The translations under genes and the position numbers were made by a program. DNA of 64,000 nucleotides, from assembly GCF_000744945.1 (NCBI RefSeq), contig NZ_JQMX01000001.1, positions 1,302,001 through 1,366,000 of the forward strand. The letters run 5' to 3'. The stretch comes from Carnobacterium maltaromaticum DSM 20342 (GTDB taxonomy: Bacteria; Bacillota; Bacilli; Lactobacillales; Carnobacteriaceae). Shown one piece after another: positions 15,624 to 23,460 of this stretch. Positions within the stretch are counted from its first letter, which is position 1. The number at the start of each line of letters is the position of its first letter. The notes beneath the pieces are model-generated. The model searched no databases, had not been told where the DNA came from, and saw only the letters and a program-made list of their open reading frames with translations.

Positions 15624-18251
15624 CTATCTTTTTATTGAAATTGTTTTAATTTGTCCTGGTTTGAAATCACCTAATGGAATTTCATTTATTAGTCCAAGTG
15701 ACGTGATTAAGTCCCCATTTAAATTAACAAAGCGAACATGAGCTTGAGTTGCTAAAGGAATTATCTCAGCTTTCACAGTTTCTTCTAGTAATGGATTATA
15801 TAGTCGGATATTGATCCATTCCCCATCTCTACTTAATTCAATTGCACTGAAAACTAACGGCAACTCACTTAAATCAATCGATTTTTTTAATGTGGTTAAA
15901 TGATCGACTTTATTGCTTTGGAAATACTGAATTGGATTAGTAAAGCGATTTAGTGTCTGCACTTGATAATAAGGTGCATCAACAGAATACATTTGGTACT
16001 CTCTTTGAATTTTAGCCGGATTATAGTCAGTAGCAATTATTAAAGATAGCTCCATTTCCAAGGTCCCTAGCAATTGACTATCTGGTGTTGGGATGTAACG
16101 GAATTGGTTACCAGAAGCATCACCGGGTCTTCTTAATAATTCTGGGCGTCCTAAGAATCCTACACCTCTAAACAAGGTAATATACATATCACTATCAATG
16201 ACTTGGTATTCTTTAATCCCTTTACTCATTACTGTCCAACTTGTTTCCAAATCATGAGTATTAGCGTAATGAATCATTGGATAAATTTCAGTTGGCTCTT
16301 CTTTCCAACCGAGTTCTCTCCAATCATGAATGTGTGGATCGTTATTATTTCTTTCAACGATACCAAATAACGTATCTGCATAACTTACCTGACTTTTCAC
16401 TGGTGTTTTGACTACTAATCTCATGCGATGATCTAACGCTTGATTGTTTACGCTTAATTTCATATCAACACGTTTTGAGTCATTTTTTAAAGATAAAGTT
16501 AACGTATATTCGATTTCAGTATCTACTTTTTGAGCTTTTCTGGCTGCTAAATCTTTTGGTACAAACCAACTTCCTGTCACACTCATTGTTGAAAGGAACT
16601 TTCCAGATTGAATAGCTACCTCGGCTGTCTCAAAAAACAAGTGATGAATGCTGTCAAAATATGCAGGTGAATAGTCATAGGTATCCCCTTCATCACCTGA
16701 TTCTTCGACATGTAAACAATTTTTATAAGTTATGCCTTGTTCTTTAGCAAGTATAGAAAACTGACCATTTGAAAATGTAATTTTATAGGCCGCATTTTCA
16801 ATCATGGTTTCTTCTGAAGCAACTGGCTTTTCCTGAGTAGCAGATTCGTCTTGTTCTTCGACTGAGACAATCTGATAGGAAAGTGCAGGTAGTTCATTTA
16901 TAAAACTGATTTTGTGGATGTAATAATATTTGGCTTCATCGTAGTCGCTTTCGGAACGTCTAACTTCGCCAGCATAAACTTTTTCGGTTGAGATCAGCTG
17001 GAATGGAATCTCATGGCGCTGATCATCGAAAAGCTTAATGGTTGTTTTTTTCGTGCTGACTTCTAATGTGTAAGGCTCTGTTCTTCTATATGGTAAGGTA
17101 TTGAAAAGAACTAAATCATTTTCTTGAATGCCTTCAATTGATTCTGCGATTTTTCTAACGAGATAATCAACGGTTGAATAGGATAGTTGGTCGGCTTCTT
17201 TGTAACGGGCCATAATCATTTCATTGGTTTTATCTGTGTTACAGCCGCCGATGCTATCATGAGCATGATTTTTTAGGATTAATTTCCATGTATAATCCAT
17301 TAATTCACGTTTAAATGGAATTCCTAAGTCGTCTGCCATCAACATTAGTGGCTCTAATTGAAAAATTAAGCGATTTTCAATTGTTTCATTGATTTTTTTC
17401 AAATCGTATCTTGATGAGTAGATAGAACGATGAATTTTTGATACGCTACCGCTCATAAACTCGCCTTGAACTGTTGGTAAATCTGTGGCTTCTTTTTTTA
17501 ATAAATTAAAAATATGTGGATAATTGCTTTCTTCTATTTGGTACTCTTCAGCGAATTCTTTATTCGCCTCTTCAATAATGGCTTTTAAGTTTCGATCGAC
17601 TGCTCGCTGGTCACCACCGACTGGTAAGGTTATATTAGTTGTCGCGCTGTCTTCGGAAACGATATCTAAGATGGCTTTTTTTTGGTAAATTTCACCTTCA
17701 ACAAGGGCCACTCCTGCATAGTAACCATTTCGAATATTGATTGTCAGGACTTTTGATCCATCTTCTGCTGTCCAATAAAATTCCCGGCTTTTTGTCACTT
17801 CATTTGGCATACCTCGCCAAAAAACAGCATTTTCAATCCCAAATCCATTATAAATTTTCGGCATATCTTTCCCTTGTCCAAAGGAATCCGGTAAGTAACC
17901 TAAGGCAGTATGTCCACCTAAGCGTTTCGACATATCAATTCCAATTTGTAAATTTTTCACAACTGACTCACCCGCTACAACGAATTCATCCATTTGTGTA
18001 TACCAAGGACCAATAAATAATTTATTCCCCTCAACTAACTCTTTAATTTTTGTTTCTTGATTTGGATATACTTTTAGGTAATCATCTAAAATACTAAGTT
18101 GACCATCTAAATAGTAATAGTCTAGTTCGCCATTTTCTAATGCATAAATGACCTCATCCATGTGATATGAAAATTGAATAAATGCTTCATTGTCACTAAA
18201 ATACCATTCACGGTCCCAATGAGTATGGGCTACTACATGTATCTTCTTCAT
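15624..18251 (-). CDS. GH38 alpha-mannosidase
   Basis: An 875-residue cytoplasmic alpha-mannosidase. The N-terminal catalytic domain has the zinc-binding HTHWDREW (about residues 9-16), the nucleophile-containing GYLPDSFGQ (about 118-126) and NHAHDSIGGCNTD, all family 38 hallmarks. The middle and C-terminal parts are the usual helical bundle and beta domains. There is no signal peptide. It starts at 18251 after AAAGGAG and heads the operon with the PTS EIIC. Together with the GH125 enzyme it could strip mannose from imported glycan fragments. Its promoter region carries a cre-like site and an inverted repeat. Confidence 0.93.
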   Translation of the reverse strand: MKKIHVVAHTHWDREWYFSDNEAFIQFSYHMDEVIYALENGELDYYYLDGQLSILDDYLKVYPNQETKIKELVEGNKLFIGPWYTQMDEFVVAGESVVKNLQIGIDMSKRLGGHTALGYLPDSFGQGKDMPKIYNGFGIENAVFWRGMPNEVTKSREFYWTAEDGSKVLTINIRNGYYAGVALVEGEIYQKKAILDIVSEDSATTNITLPVGGDQRAVDRNLKAIIEEANKEFAEEYQIEESNYPHIFNLLKKEATDLPTVQGEFMSGSVSKIHRSIYSSRYDLKKINETIENRLIFQLEPLMLMADDLGIPFKRELMDYTWKLILKNHAHDSIGGCNTDKTNEMIMARYKEADQLSYSTVDYLVRKIAESIEGIQENDLVLFNTLPYRRTEPYTLEVSTKKTTIKLFDDQRHEIPFQLISTEKVYAGEVRRSESDYDEAKYYYIHKISFINELPALSYQIVSVEEQDESATQEKPVASEETMIENAAYKITFSNGQFSILAKEQGITYKNCLHVEESGDEGDTYDYSPAYFDSIHHLFFETAEVAIQSGKFLSTMSVTGSWFVPKDLAARKAQKVDTEIEYTLTLSLKNDSKRVDMKLSVNNQALDHRMRLVVKTPVKSQVSYADTLFGIVERNNNDPHIHDWRELGWKEEPTEIYPMIHYANTHDLETSWTVMSKGIKEYQVIDSDMYITLFRGVGFLGRPELLRRPGDASGNQFRYIPTPDSQLLGTLEMELSLIIATDYNPAKIQREYQMYSVDAPYYQVQTLNRFTNPIQYFQSNKVDHLTTLKKSIDLSELPLVFSAIELSRDGEWINIRLYNPLLEETVKAEIIPLATQAHVRFVNLNGDLITSLGLINEIPLGDFKPGQIKTISIKR

Positions 18252-18297
18252 TTTCTATTCTCCTTTCGCCTTTGTTCTTATTAAATATACTCTGGAT

Positions 18298-18350
18298 GAA
18301 CGAAAAAGAAAACGATTACGGTAATTTTTTCAAGTATTTTCTTTTCGTTC
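18298..18350 (-). promoter_or_regulatory. cre-like site and inverted repeat upstream of GH38
   Basis: On the minus strand CGTAATCGTTTTCT (18307-18320) matches the CcpA cre consensus at 12 of 14 positions. It lies inside a larger inverted repeat, GAACGAAAA (18298-18306) with TTTTCGTTC (18342-18350), a plausible site for the local RpiR regulator. Catabolite repression of the mannosidase operon is inferred. Confidence 0.5.
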
Positions 18351-18576
18351 AAAGAAATGTGAAAATATTTTCATGTAAAAATCAGAACAAATCCTTTTAT
18401 ACGTGGTTTACATGTATTCCTTAGTCTCTTCAGAAAAATTTTATCAAGAAACTATTTTCATCCACTTTTTTATCATTTGTAGTAGAAAGTTGCTTTGTCT
18501 ACTGATAAGTCAAATAGTTGCAACATTATTGAAAATAAGTTACTATTAGTAAGTAACTAATAAATATAGTTTTATC

Positions 18577-18704
18577 GGGTCTGTTCTTTTGAACCAGTCC
18601 TTCGGAAAAAAGATAAATTCCCAAAAAAGTAAAAGGACACTTTTATTGGAATTTCCTATTTTTCTGCCAGGCCTAAACGGCTCAACAAACTATTTATTAA
18701 GGAG
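18577..18704 (+). promoter_or_regulatory. Structured leader element related to the 121-bp repeats
   Basis: This element shares 20 identical bases (AGTCCTTCGGAAAAAAGATA, 18596-18615) with the distal copy of the triplicated element (14171-14190, opposite strand) and keeps its fold. GGAAAAA (18604-18610) pairs with TTTTTCT (18659-18665). AGATA (18611-18615) faces TCCTA (18654-18658). AATTCC (18616-18621) pairs with GGAATT (18648-18653), and AGTAAAAG/CTTTTATT caps it. The inner stems differ in sequence from the other locus but still pair. It ends beside the AAGGAG ribosome binding site of the luciferase-like gene. Confidence 0.65.
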
Positions 18705-18712
18705 TGTTATGA

Positions 18713-19798
18713 ATGAAAAAGAATTTAAATTATTTACCACAGTTTGATTCAACCAAAGGGATTGAATTTGGTTTATATACTTTAGGAGACCATATCGCGA
18801 ATCCCCATACAGGTGCTCAAATTTCAGCTGGACAGCGTTTAAAGGATATTAGAGAAATGGCCATTCTATCTGAACAAGCAGGTCTAGATACCTTTGTTGT
18901 CGGCGAAAGTCATCAGGACTATTTTGTCACACAAGCCCATGCTGTTGTTTTATCAGCAATTGCTCAAGCAACGTCCAAAATCAAAGTCTCAAGTGGCGCA
19001 ACGATTATGAGTACATCTGATCCTGTTCGCGTATTTGAAAATTTTTCTACGATTGATTTGTTATCTGACGGTCGAGTTGAACTTGTGGCTGGACGTGCTT
19101 CACGAGTCGGCTTATTCGAGTTGTTAGGGTATGACTTGCAAGACTATGAAGAATTATTTGAGGAAAAATTTGATTTATTATTAAAAATCAATCAAAATGA
19201 GTACATTAATTGGGAAGGTCAATTCCGTCGTCCTCTTACTAATGCACATATTATTCCTCGACCAAATGGCGGACAATTGCCAATTTGGCGTGCTGTAGGA
19301 GGTTCTCCTGGAAGTGCAATTCGAGCTGGACGTGCTGGTGTTCCAATGTATATGGCCCATCTAGGTGGTCCTGCTAGTGTATTTAAGCAAACAATTGATG
19401 CGTATCGTCAATCTGCTGCTGAAGTCGGATATGATGAAACAACTCTACCGATTGCTACAGCCGGACTCTTTTATGCTGCTGAAACTTCTCAGGATGCTAT
19501 GAAAGAATACTATCCACATGTCAATGAAGGAATCCAATTAAGTAATGGACAAGGTTTTCCTAAACAAGCTTTCGCTCAGGCAACCGATAAGCGTAGTATT
19601 ATTAATGTTGGATCACCACAACAAATTATTGAAAAAATTCTTTATCAACATGAGATGTTTGGGCATCAACGTTACGTTGCTCAATTAGATTTCGGCGGGG
19701 TTCCTTTTGATAAAATCATGAAAAATATTGAATTAATCGGAAATGAAATTTTGCCTGCTGTTAAAAAATATACGGCAAAGGAGTCTAATACTAAATGA
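18713..19798 (+). CDS. Luciferase-like FMN-dependent monooxygenase
   Basis: A 361-residue member of the bacterial luciferase-like family (TIM-barrel flavin monooxygenases). Typical blocks are EFGLYTLGDH near the start, VVGESHQDYFVTQAHAVVLS, the family-wide KVSSGATIMSTSDPVRVFE and GGSPGSAIRAGRAGVPMY. It uses reduced FMN, most likely from the reductase encoded next, whose start overlaps its stop by 4 nt. As I recall, the pair resembles the CE1758/CE1759 partnered families, whose substrate is not known. ATG 18713 follows AAGGAG with 8-nt spacing. The leader contains the structured element above. A role in organosulfur or other substrate oxidation is only a guess. Confidence 0.87.
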   Translation: MKKNLNYLPQFDSTKGIEFGLYTLGDHIANPHTGAQISAGQRLKDIREMAILSEQAGLDTFVVGESHQDYFVTQAHAVVLSAIAQATSKIKVSSGATIMSTSDPVRVFENFSTIDLLSDGRVELVAGRASRVGLFELLGYDLQDYEELFEEKFDLLLKINQNEYINWEGQFRRPLTNAHIIPRPNGGQLPIWRAVGGSPGSAIRAGRAGVPMYMAHLGGPASVFKQTIDAYRQSAAEVGYDETTLPIATAGLFYAAETSQDAMKEYYPHVNEGIQLSNGQGFPKQAFAQATDKRSIINVGSPQQIIEKILYQHEMFGHQRYVAQLDFGGVPFDKIMKNIELIGNEILPAVKKYTAKESNTK

Positions 19799-20361
19799 AA
19801 ATCGTCTTATTATCTGGCTCAACTGTAGGCTCAAAAACCCAAACAATGATGAAAACCATTGAAGAAAAGATTCAAACGAACTATTCTGATGTAGAATTAA
19901 CTTTCTTAAATTTAAAAGAATTAACTATTCAGTTTAGTGATGGTCGCAACTTTTTAGATTATGATGGAGATACAGGATTTGTTACTAGAAGCATAATGGA
20001 TGCTGATATTATTTTAATTGGTTCTCCAACGTTTCAAGCCTCTATTCCTGGGACCTTAAAGAATATCTTTGATTTATTGCCTCAAAATGCTTTTCAAGGA
20101 AAAATTATTGGTTTGGCAATGACTGCTGGTTCAGCAAAACATTTTCTTGTTGCTGAAACGCAATTAAAACCCATTATCAATTATATGAAAGGGAATTTAG
20201 TTCCCAATTACGTTTTTGTTGAAGAGGTTGATTTTAATCAGAACGAAATTGTAAACGACGATGTCTTATTTCGCTTAGATAAGTTAGTTGAAGACGCAAT
20301 TGTTTTGACAAAAGCTTATCAACAAATGTGGCAAGAGCAAGAAGATGCTTATGGTTTTTAA
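19795..20361 (+). CDS. NAD(P)H-dependent FMN reductase, partner of the luciferase-like enzyme
   Basis: A 188-residue flavodoxin-fold reductase (FMN_red family) that would supply reduced FMN to the monooxygenase. The phosphate-binding GSTVGSKTQTMM follows beta strand 1 (residues 8-19), and IGSPTFQASIPGTLKNIFD is the conserved second loop. Its ATG overlaps the stop of the upstream gene (ATGA), ensuring paired synthesis of a two-component monooxygenase. A hairpin terminator follows 20 nt later, so the operon is two genes. Confidence 0.88.
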   Translation: MKIVLLSGSTVGSKTQTMMKTIEEKIQTNYSDVELTFLNLKELTIQFSDGRNFLDYDGDTGFVTRSIMDADIILIGSPTFQASIPGTLKNIFDLLPQNAFQGKIIGLAMTAGSAKHFLVAETQLKPIINYMKGNLVPNYVFVEEVDFNQNEIVNDDVLFRLDKLVEDAIVLTKAYQQMWQEQEDAYGF

Positions 20362-20380
20362 ATTTTAATCGTATAAAAAC

Positions 20381-20428
20381 AACCTCAAAGTAAGGATAAC
20401 CAATCCCTACTTTGAGGTTATTTTATTT
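20381..20428 (+). terminator. Terminator of the monooxygenase/reductase operon
   Basis: AACCTCAAAGTA (20381-20392) pairs with TACTTTGAGGTT (20408-20419), followed by ATTTTATTT. Confidence 0.88.
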
Positions 20429-20522
20429 ATCTAATGTACTTTATGATAGTGACACTCATCAAAATAACTTGTTATACTCTTGTTTTTGATGAAATATTCT
20501 GGAAATAGTGATAACTAGATCG

Positions 20523-20618
20523 TTATCTTCTATGTAATAAATATCTAGCTATATAGTCTTCTATTTGCACTAAATCCTGTATAGCTAGCTCTGATAACTG
20601 TAATCCATAGGCTTCCAT
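20523..20618 (-). pseudogene. Truncated RelE/ParE-type toxin remnant
   Basis: Three nucleotides after the antitoxin stop, ATG 20618 opens a 31-codon frame. Its start LQLSELAIQDLVQIEDYIA (from residue 6) looks like the N-terminus of RelE/ParE toxins (strand, then the helix ending in YI). It then ends at TAA 20523-20525, far short of the usual 90-100 residues. Continuing in the other frames gives no convincing toxin C-terminus before the next stops. It is best read as a decayed toxin. Confidence 0.65.
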
Positions 20619-20621
20619 GCT

Positions 20622-20939
20622 TTAATCCAAATTTAATTTAGTAAATAAGGCTCTTACTTCATCAATATCCTTTACTTTTCCAGCCTTAGCCGCTGTCGTG
20701 CCTTTAGCCACTTCCAACTGTAATTTTTTAAATTGAATTTCCGCCTCATCTTCATTCGTAACATCAAAAGGTAAACCATTGTGTCTCACAATTTGGTCTA
20801 GTGTCATATTGATTACTGTACTCATATCTAATTGCATGCTTTCTACAATTTTAGTAGCCTTTTTCTTCAATTCTTTATTCGTTCGAACACGAATATAATC
20901 ATCTTTTACTGTCAGTGCATTTGCTCCCATCATAACCAT
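20622..20939 (-). CDS. relB: RelB/DinJ family antitoxin
   Basis: A 105-residue protein with a ribbon-helix-helix N-terminus (DDYIRVRTNKELKKKATKIV, then MQLDMSTVINMTLDQIVRHNGLPF), the RelB/DinJ antitoxin layout that both represses its own operon and neutralises a RelE-type toxin. The Glu/Lys-rich C-terminal half would wrap the toxin. The start follows a GAGGAGA-type site. The toxin frame that should follow is only 31 codons, so the antitoxin appears orphaned and may persist as a trans-acting antitoxin or by chance. Confidence 0.85.
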   Translation of the reverse strand: MVMMGANALTVKDDYIRVRTNKELKKKATKIVESMQLDMSTVINMTLDQIVRHNGLPFDVTNEDEAEIQFKKLQLEVAKGTTAAKAGKVKDIDEVRALFTKLNLD

Positions 20940-21076
20940 CTCCTCGTTTACTCATTGTACACTCGTCGAGTGATTTTATAAAGAACTGAACGTGTTAATT
21001 TTTAAAAAGCATGTTTAAGAAACAATACCTTATAAAGCGCATCACTTCTTAAACATACTAGGAATCTGAACTCAAA

Positions 21077-23425
21077 CTAATTTTTGCCATTCACCCAGCG
21101 TAAATAACGCTGGACATTTTTTTTACTAATTTTCCCACCTGTAAATCGCTCCATTTGTCTAAAAGGCATATTTAAAACAAAATAAACATTATTCGACCAA
21201 AGTGGTTGTTTGACTATTTTCAAGACATTTTTCACAAAAATCACTATGTTGTAGCTAGATTTACCTAACCAATTTTTATTTCTTGCTTGGGCAATTGTAT
21301 CATTCATCCCAAGTGGTTTTTTAGGGTCCCAAAGCAACGCTGGTGGTTGATAGCCTAACAACTGATAAAATTCTGCATCTGGAATTCTTTGAACATTAGC
21401 TTGAGCATAAGTTGGGTATTTTTTTAACTGATATTCCTCACTCTCGTTCTTTCCTACTTGCTCTATCATAGTCGTTAAACGTATATCTTCTATCGAACTT
21501 CCAATTTGAATGTTATAGTTGCCAGCTTCTATTGCCCAGTCTTGATTGACTAAGCTATAGTAAGAAAAATCATGCTCTGTTAATTGGATTGTCACTACTT
21601 TGGATTGACCAGGTTCTAAATAGATTTTCTCAAATCCTTTTAGCTCTCGTTTTGCGCGAATAATTTTGGATTCTTGCTTTTCAATATAAAGTTGTGCAAC
21701 TTCTTCTCCTGCTACTTTTCCACTATTGCTAACAGTAAAACTCACAGATAAATCCTCTCGAGTGATATCAGAATAAGCAAATTTCGTATAAGAAAGTCCG
21801 TAACCAAAGGAATATTTAACAGGTACATTTGCTGTATCAAAATAACGATATCCGACAAATAATCCTTCACGATGTTCTGAAGTGGCTTCTTTCCCTGGAT
21901 AATAAGTGGCTGATGGTACCGACTCATACGCTAAAGGGTACGTTTCACTTAATTTCCCACTTGGATTGTATGTGCCTAATAAAATTTCTTTTAGAGCTTC
22001 GGCTACTCCTTGTCCAGCTAAATAACTATGAAGAATACCTTGCACACGCTCTTCAAAGGGCAGTTCTAGGACCCCACCCCCTGCTAAAACGATAACCACA
22101 TTAGGATTAACTTTGGTTATTTCCTCAATCAAATGTAGTTGATTAAATGGTAATTTTAAATCATGACGGTCAATGCCTTCCGCTTCCCGACTTTCATCTA
22201 AGCCAACAAATAATAACACTTTATCCACTTTTTTGGCTAATTCTATAGCCTCATTAACTAACTTAGTTTTTACACGTTGCCCCATTCGTTGATAACCTTG
22301 AGCATAGCCTTGTATTGACAAAGGGCTTTCTTTCAACACTTCCACAAAATTGGGTACTTGAGTTGGGTTAATCAACGAACTTCCAGCTCCTTGATAGCGA
22401 GGTTTATTGGCAAAATCACCGATTAAAGCGATTTTTTCACTAGCTCTCAAGGGTAAAATTTCTTTTTGATTCTTCAAGAGAACCATCGATCGTTTTGCAG
22501 CATCAACAGCTTTTTCATGATGTTTCTGATAATCAATGGTAACGGGTTTTTCAGTCACTGAGCTCGTTTCAAAAACTAATTTTAATAGTTGATTAACAGC
22601 TTGGTCTAAAATAGCTTCAGATAATTCACCGGTTTGAATAGCTACAACAATTTCCTGATCGGTAATCCCATTGGTTGATGGCATTTCTAACTGATTTCCT
22701 GCTCTTAAACCTGCTACTCGATCATTGTTTCCTCCCCAATCCGTTACCATAACACCATCAAATTGCCACTCACCATATAAGATATCATTCATAAGATGTG
22801 GATGCTCATTTGCATAAATGCCATTGATTTTATTATAGGAGGACATAATTGTTTTAGGTTTGCTTTGCTTGACTACTCGTCTAAATCCCTCTAAATAAAG
22901 TTCTCTTAGTGAACGTTCATCTACAACTTCATCTATTGTCATACGCATATGCTCTTGGCTATTTACGGCAAAATGTTTTGGGGAAGCTGCAACGCCCTGA
23001 CTTTGAATTCCTTTTACTTGCTGGCTAGCTAGTTCACCTGTTAAATAAGGATCTTCGGAAAAATATTCAAAATTACGTCCACATAATGGGTTACGCTTAA
23101 GATTTAAACCAGGTCCTAAAATCACACTCACATTTTCAGATACACATTCTGCTGCCAAAAATTGGCCAATTTCATTAAGCAACTCTCGGTCCCAACTGTT
23201 AGCTAAAGTTGCTGCTGTTGGATAACAAGTTGCTGGCAAACTAGCGTTTAATCCTAAATGATCTGCTTTCCCTCCTTGTTTACGTAAGCCATGCGGCCCA
23301 TCCGTTAACATAATCGACGGAATATTTAAGCGTTCAATCGCTTTTGTATTCCAAAAATTTTCACCAGACATCAATGACGCTTTTTCTTCAAGGGTCATTT
23401 GCTCGATTAAACTTTGATACTTCAC
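21077..23425 (-). CDS. GH3 beta-glucosidase, conventional domain order
   Basis: A 782-residue cytoplasmic family 3 glycoside hydrolase. The N-terminal barrel shows LTDGPHGLRKQ, the KH(F) and NFEYFSEDP substrate motifs and VMVTDWGGNND with the nucleophile Asp. The second alpha/beta domain has VVIVLAGGGVLELPFE and GKLSETYPL, and a fibronectin-III-like domain follows (VSFTVSNSGKVAGEEVAQLY). A tail of about 110 residues after that is not part of the core family and I do not recognise it. The gene lies 35 nt downstream of the second GH3 gene and shares its promoter. The substrate is probably a beta-glucoside; other beta-glycosides are possible. Confidence 0.88.
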   Translation of the reverse strand: MKYQSLIEQMTLEEKASLMSGENFWNTKAIERLNIPSIMLTDGPHGLRKQGGKADHLGLNASLPATCYPTAATLANSWDRELLNEIGQFLAAECVSENVSVILGPGLNLKRNPLCGRNFEYFSEDPYLTGELASQQVKGIQSQGVAASPKHFAVNSQEHMRMTIDEVVDERSLRELYLEGFRRVVKQSKPKTIMSSYNKINGIYANEHPHLMNDILYGEWQFDGVMVTDWGGNNDRVAGLRAGNQLEMPSTNGITDQEIVVAIQTGELSEAILDQAVNQLLKLVFETSSVTEKPVTIDYQKHHEKAVDAAKRSMVLLKNQKEILPLRASEKIALIGDFANKPRYQGAGSSLINPTQVPNFVEVLKESPLSIQGYAQGYQRMGQRVKTKLVNEAIELAKKVDKVLLFVGLDESREAEGIDRHDLKLPFNQLHLIEEITKVNPNVVIVLAGGGVLELPFEERVQGILHSYLAGQGVAEALKEILLGTYNPSGKLSETYPLAYESVPSATYYPGKEATSEHREGLFVGYRYFDTANVPVKYSFGYGLSYTKFAYSDITREDLSVSFTVSNSGKVAGEEVAQLYIEKQESKIIRAKRELKGFEKIYLEPGQSKVVTIQLTEHDFSYYSLVNQDWAIEAGNYNIQIGSSIEDIRLTTMIEQVGKNESEEYQLKKYPTYAQANVQRIPDAEFYQLLGYQPPALLWDPKKPLGMNDTIAQARNKNWLGKSSYNIVIFVKNVLKIVKQPLWSNNVYFVLNMPFRQMERFTGGKISKKNVQRYLRWVNGKN

Positions 23426-23460
23426 TTTATATCCACCTTCATTTCTTTTCCAATTAATTT

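Noticed and set aside
18577..18704. FMN, SAM, TPP or preQ1 riboswitch in the monooxygenase leader
   Set aside because: I compared it by eye with the conserved cores of these classes and none matches.
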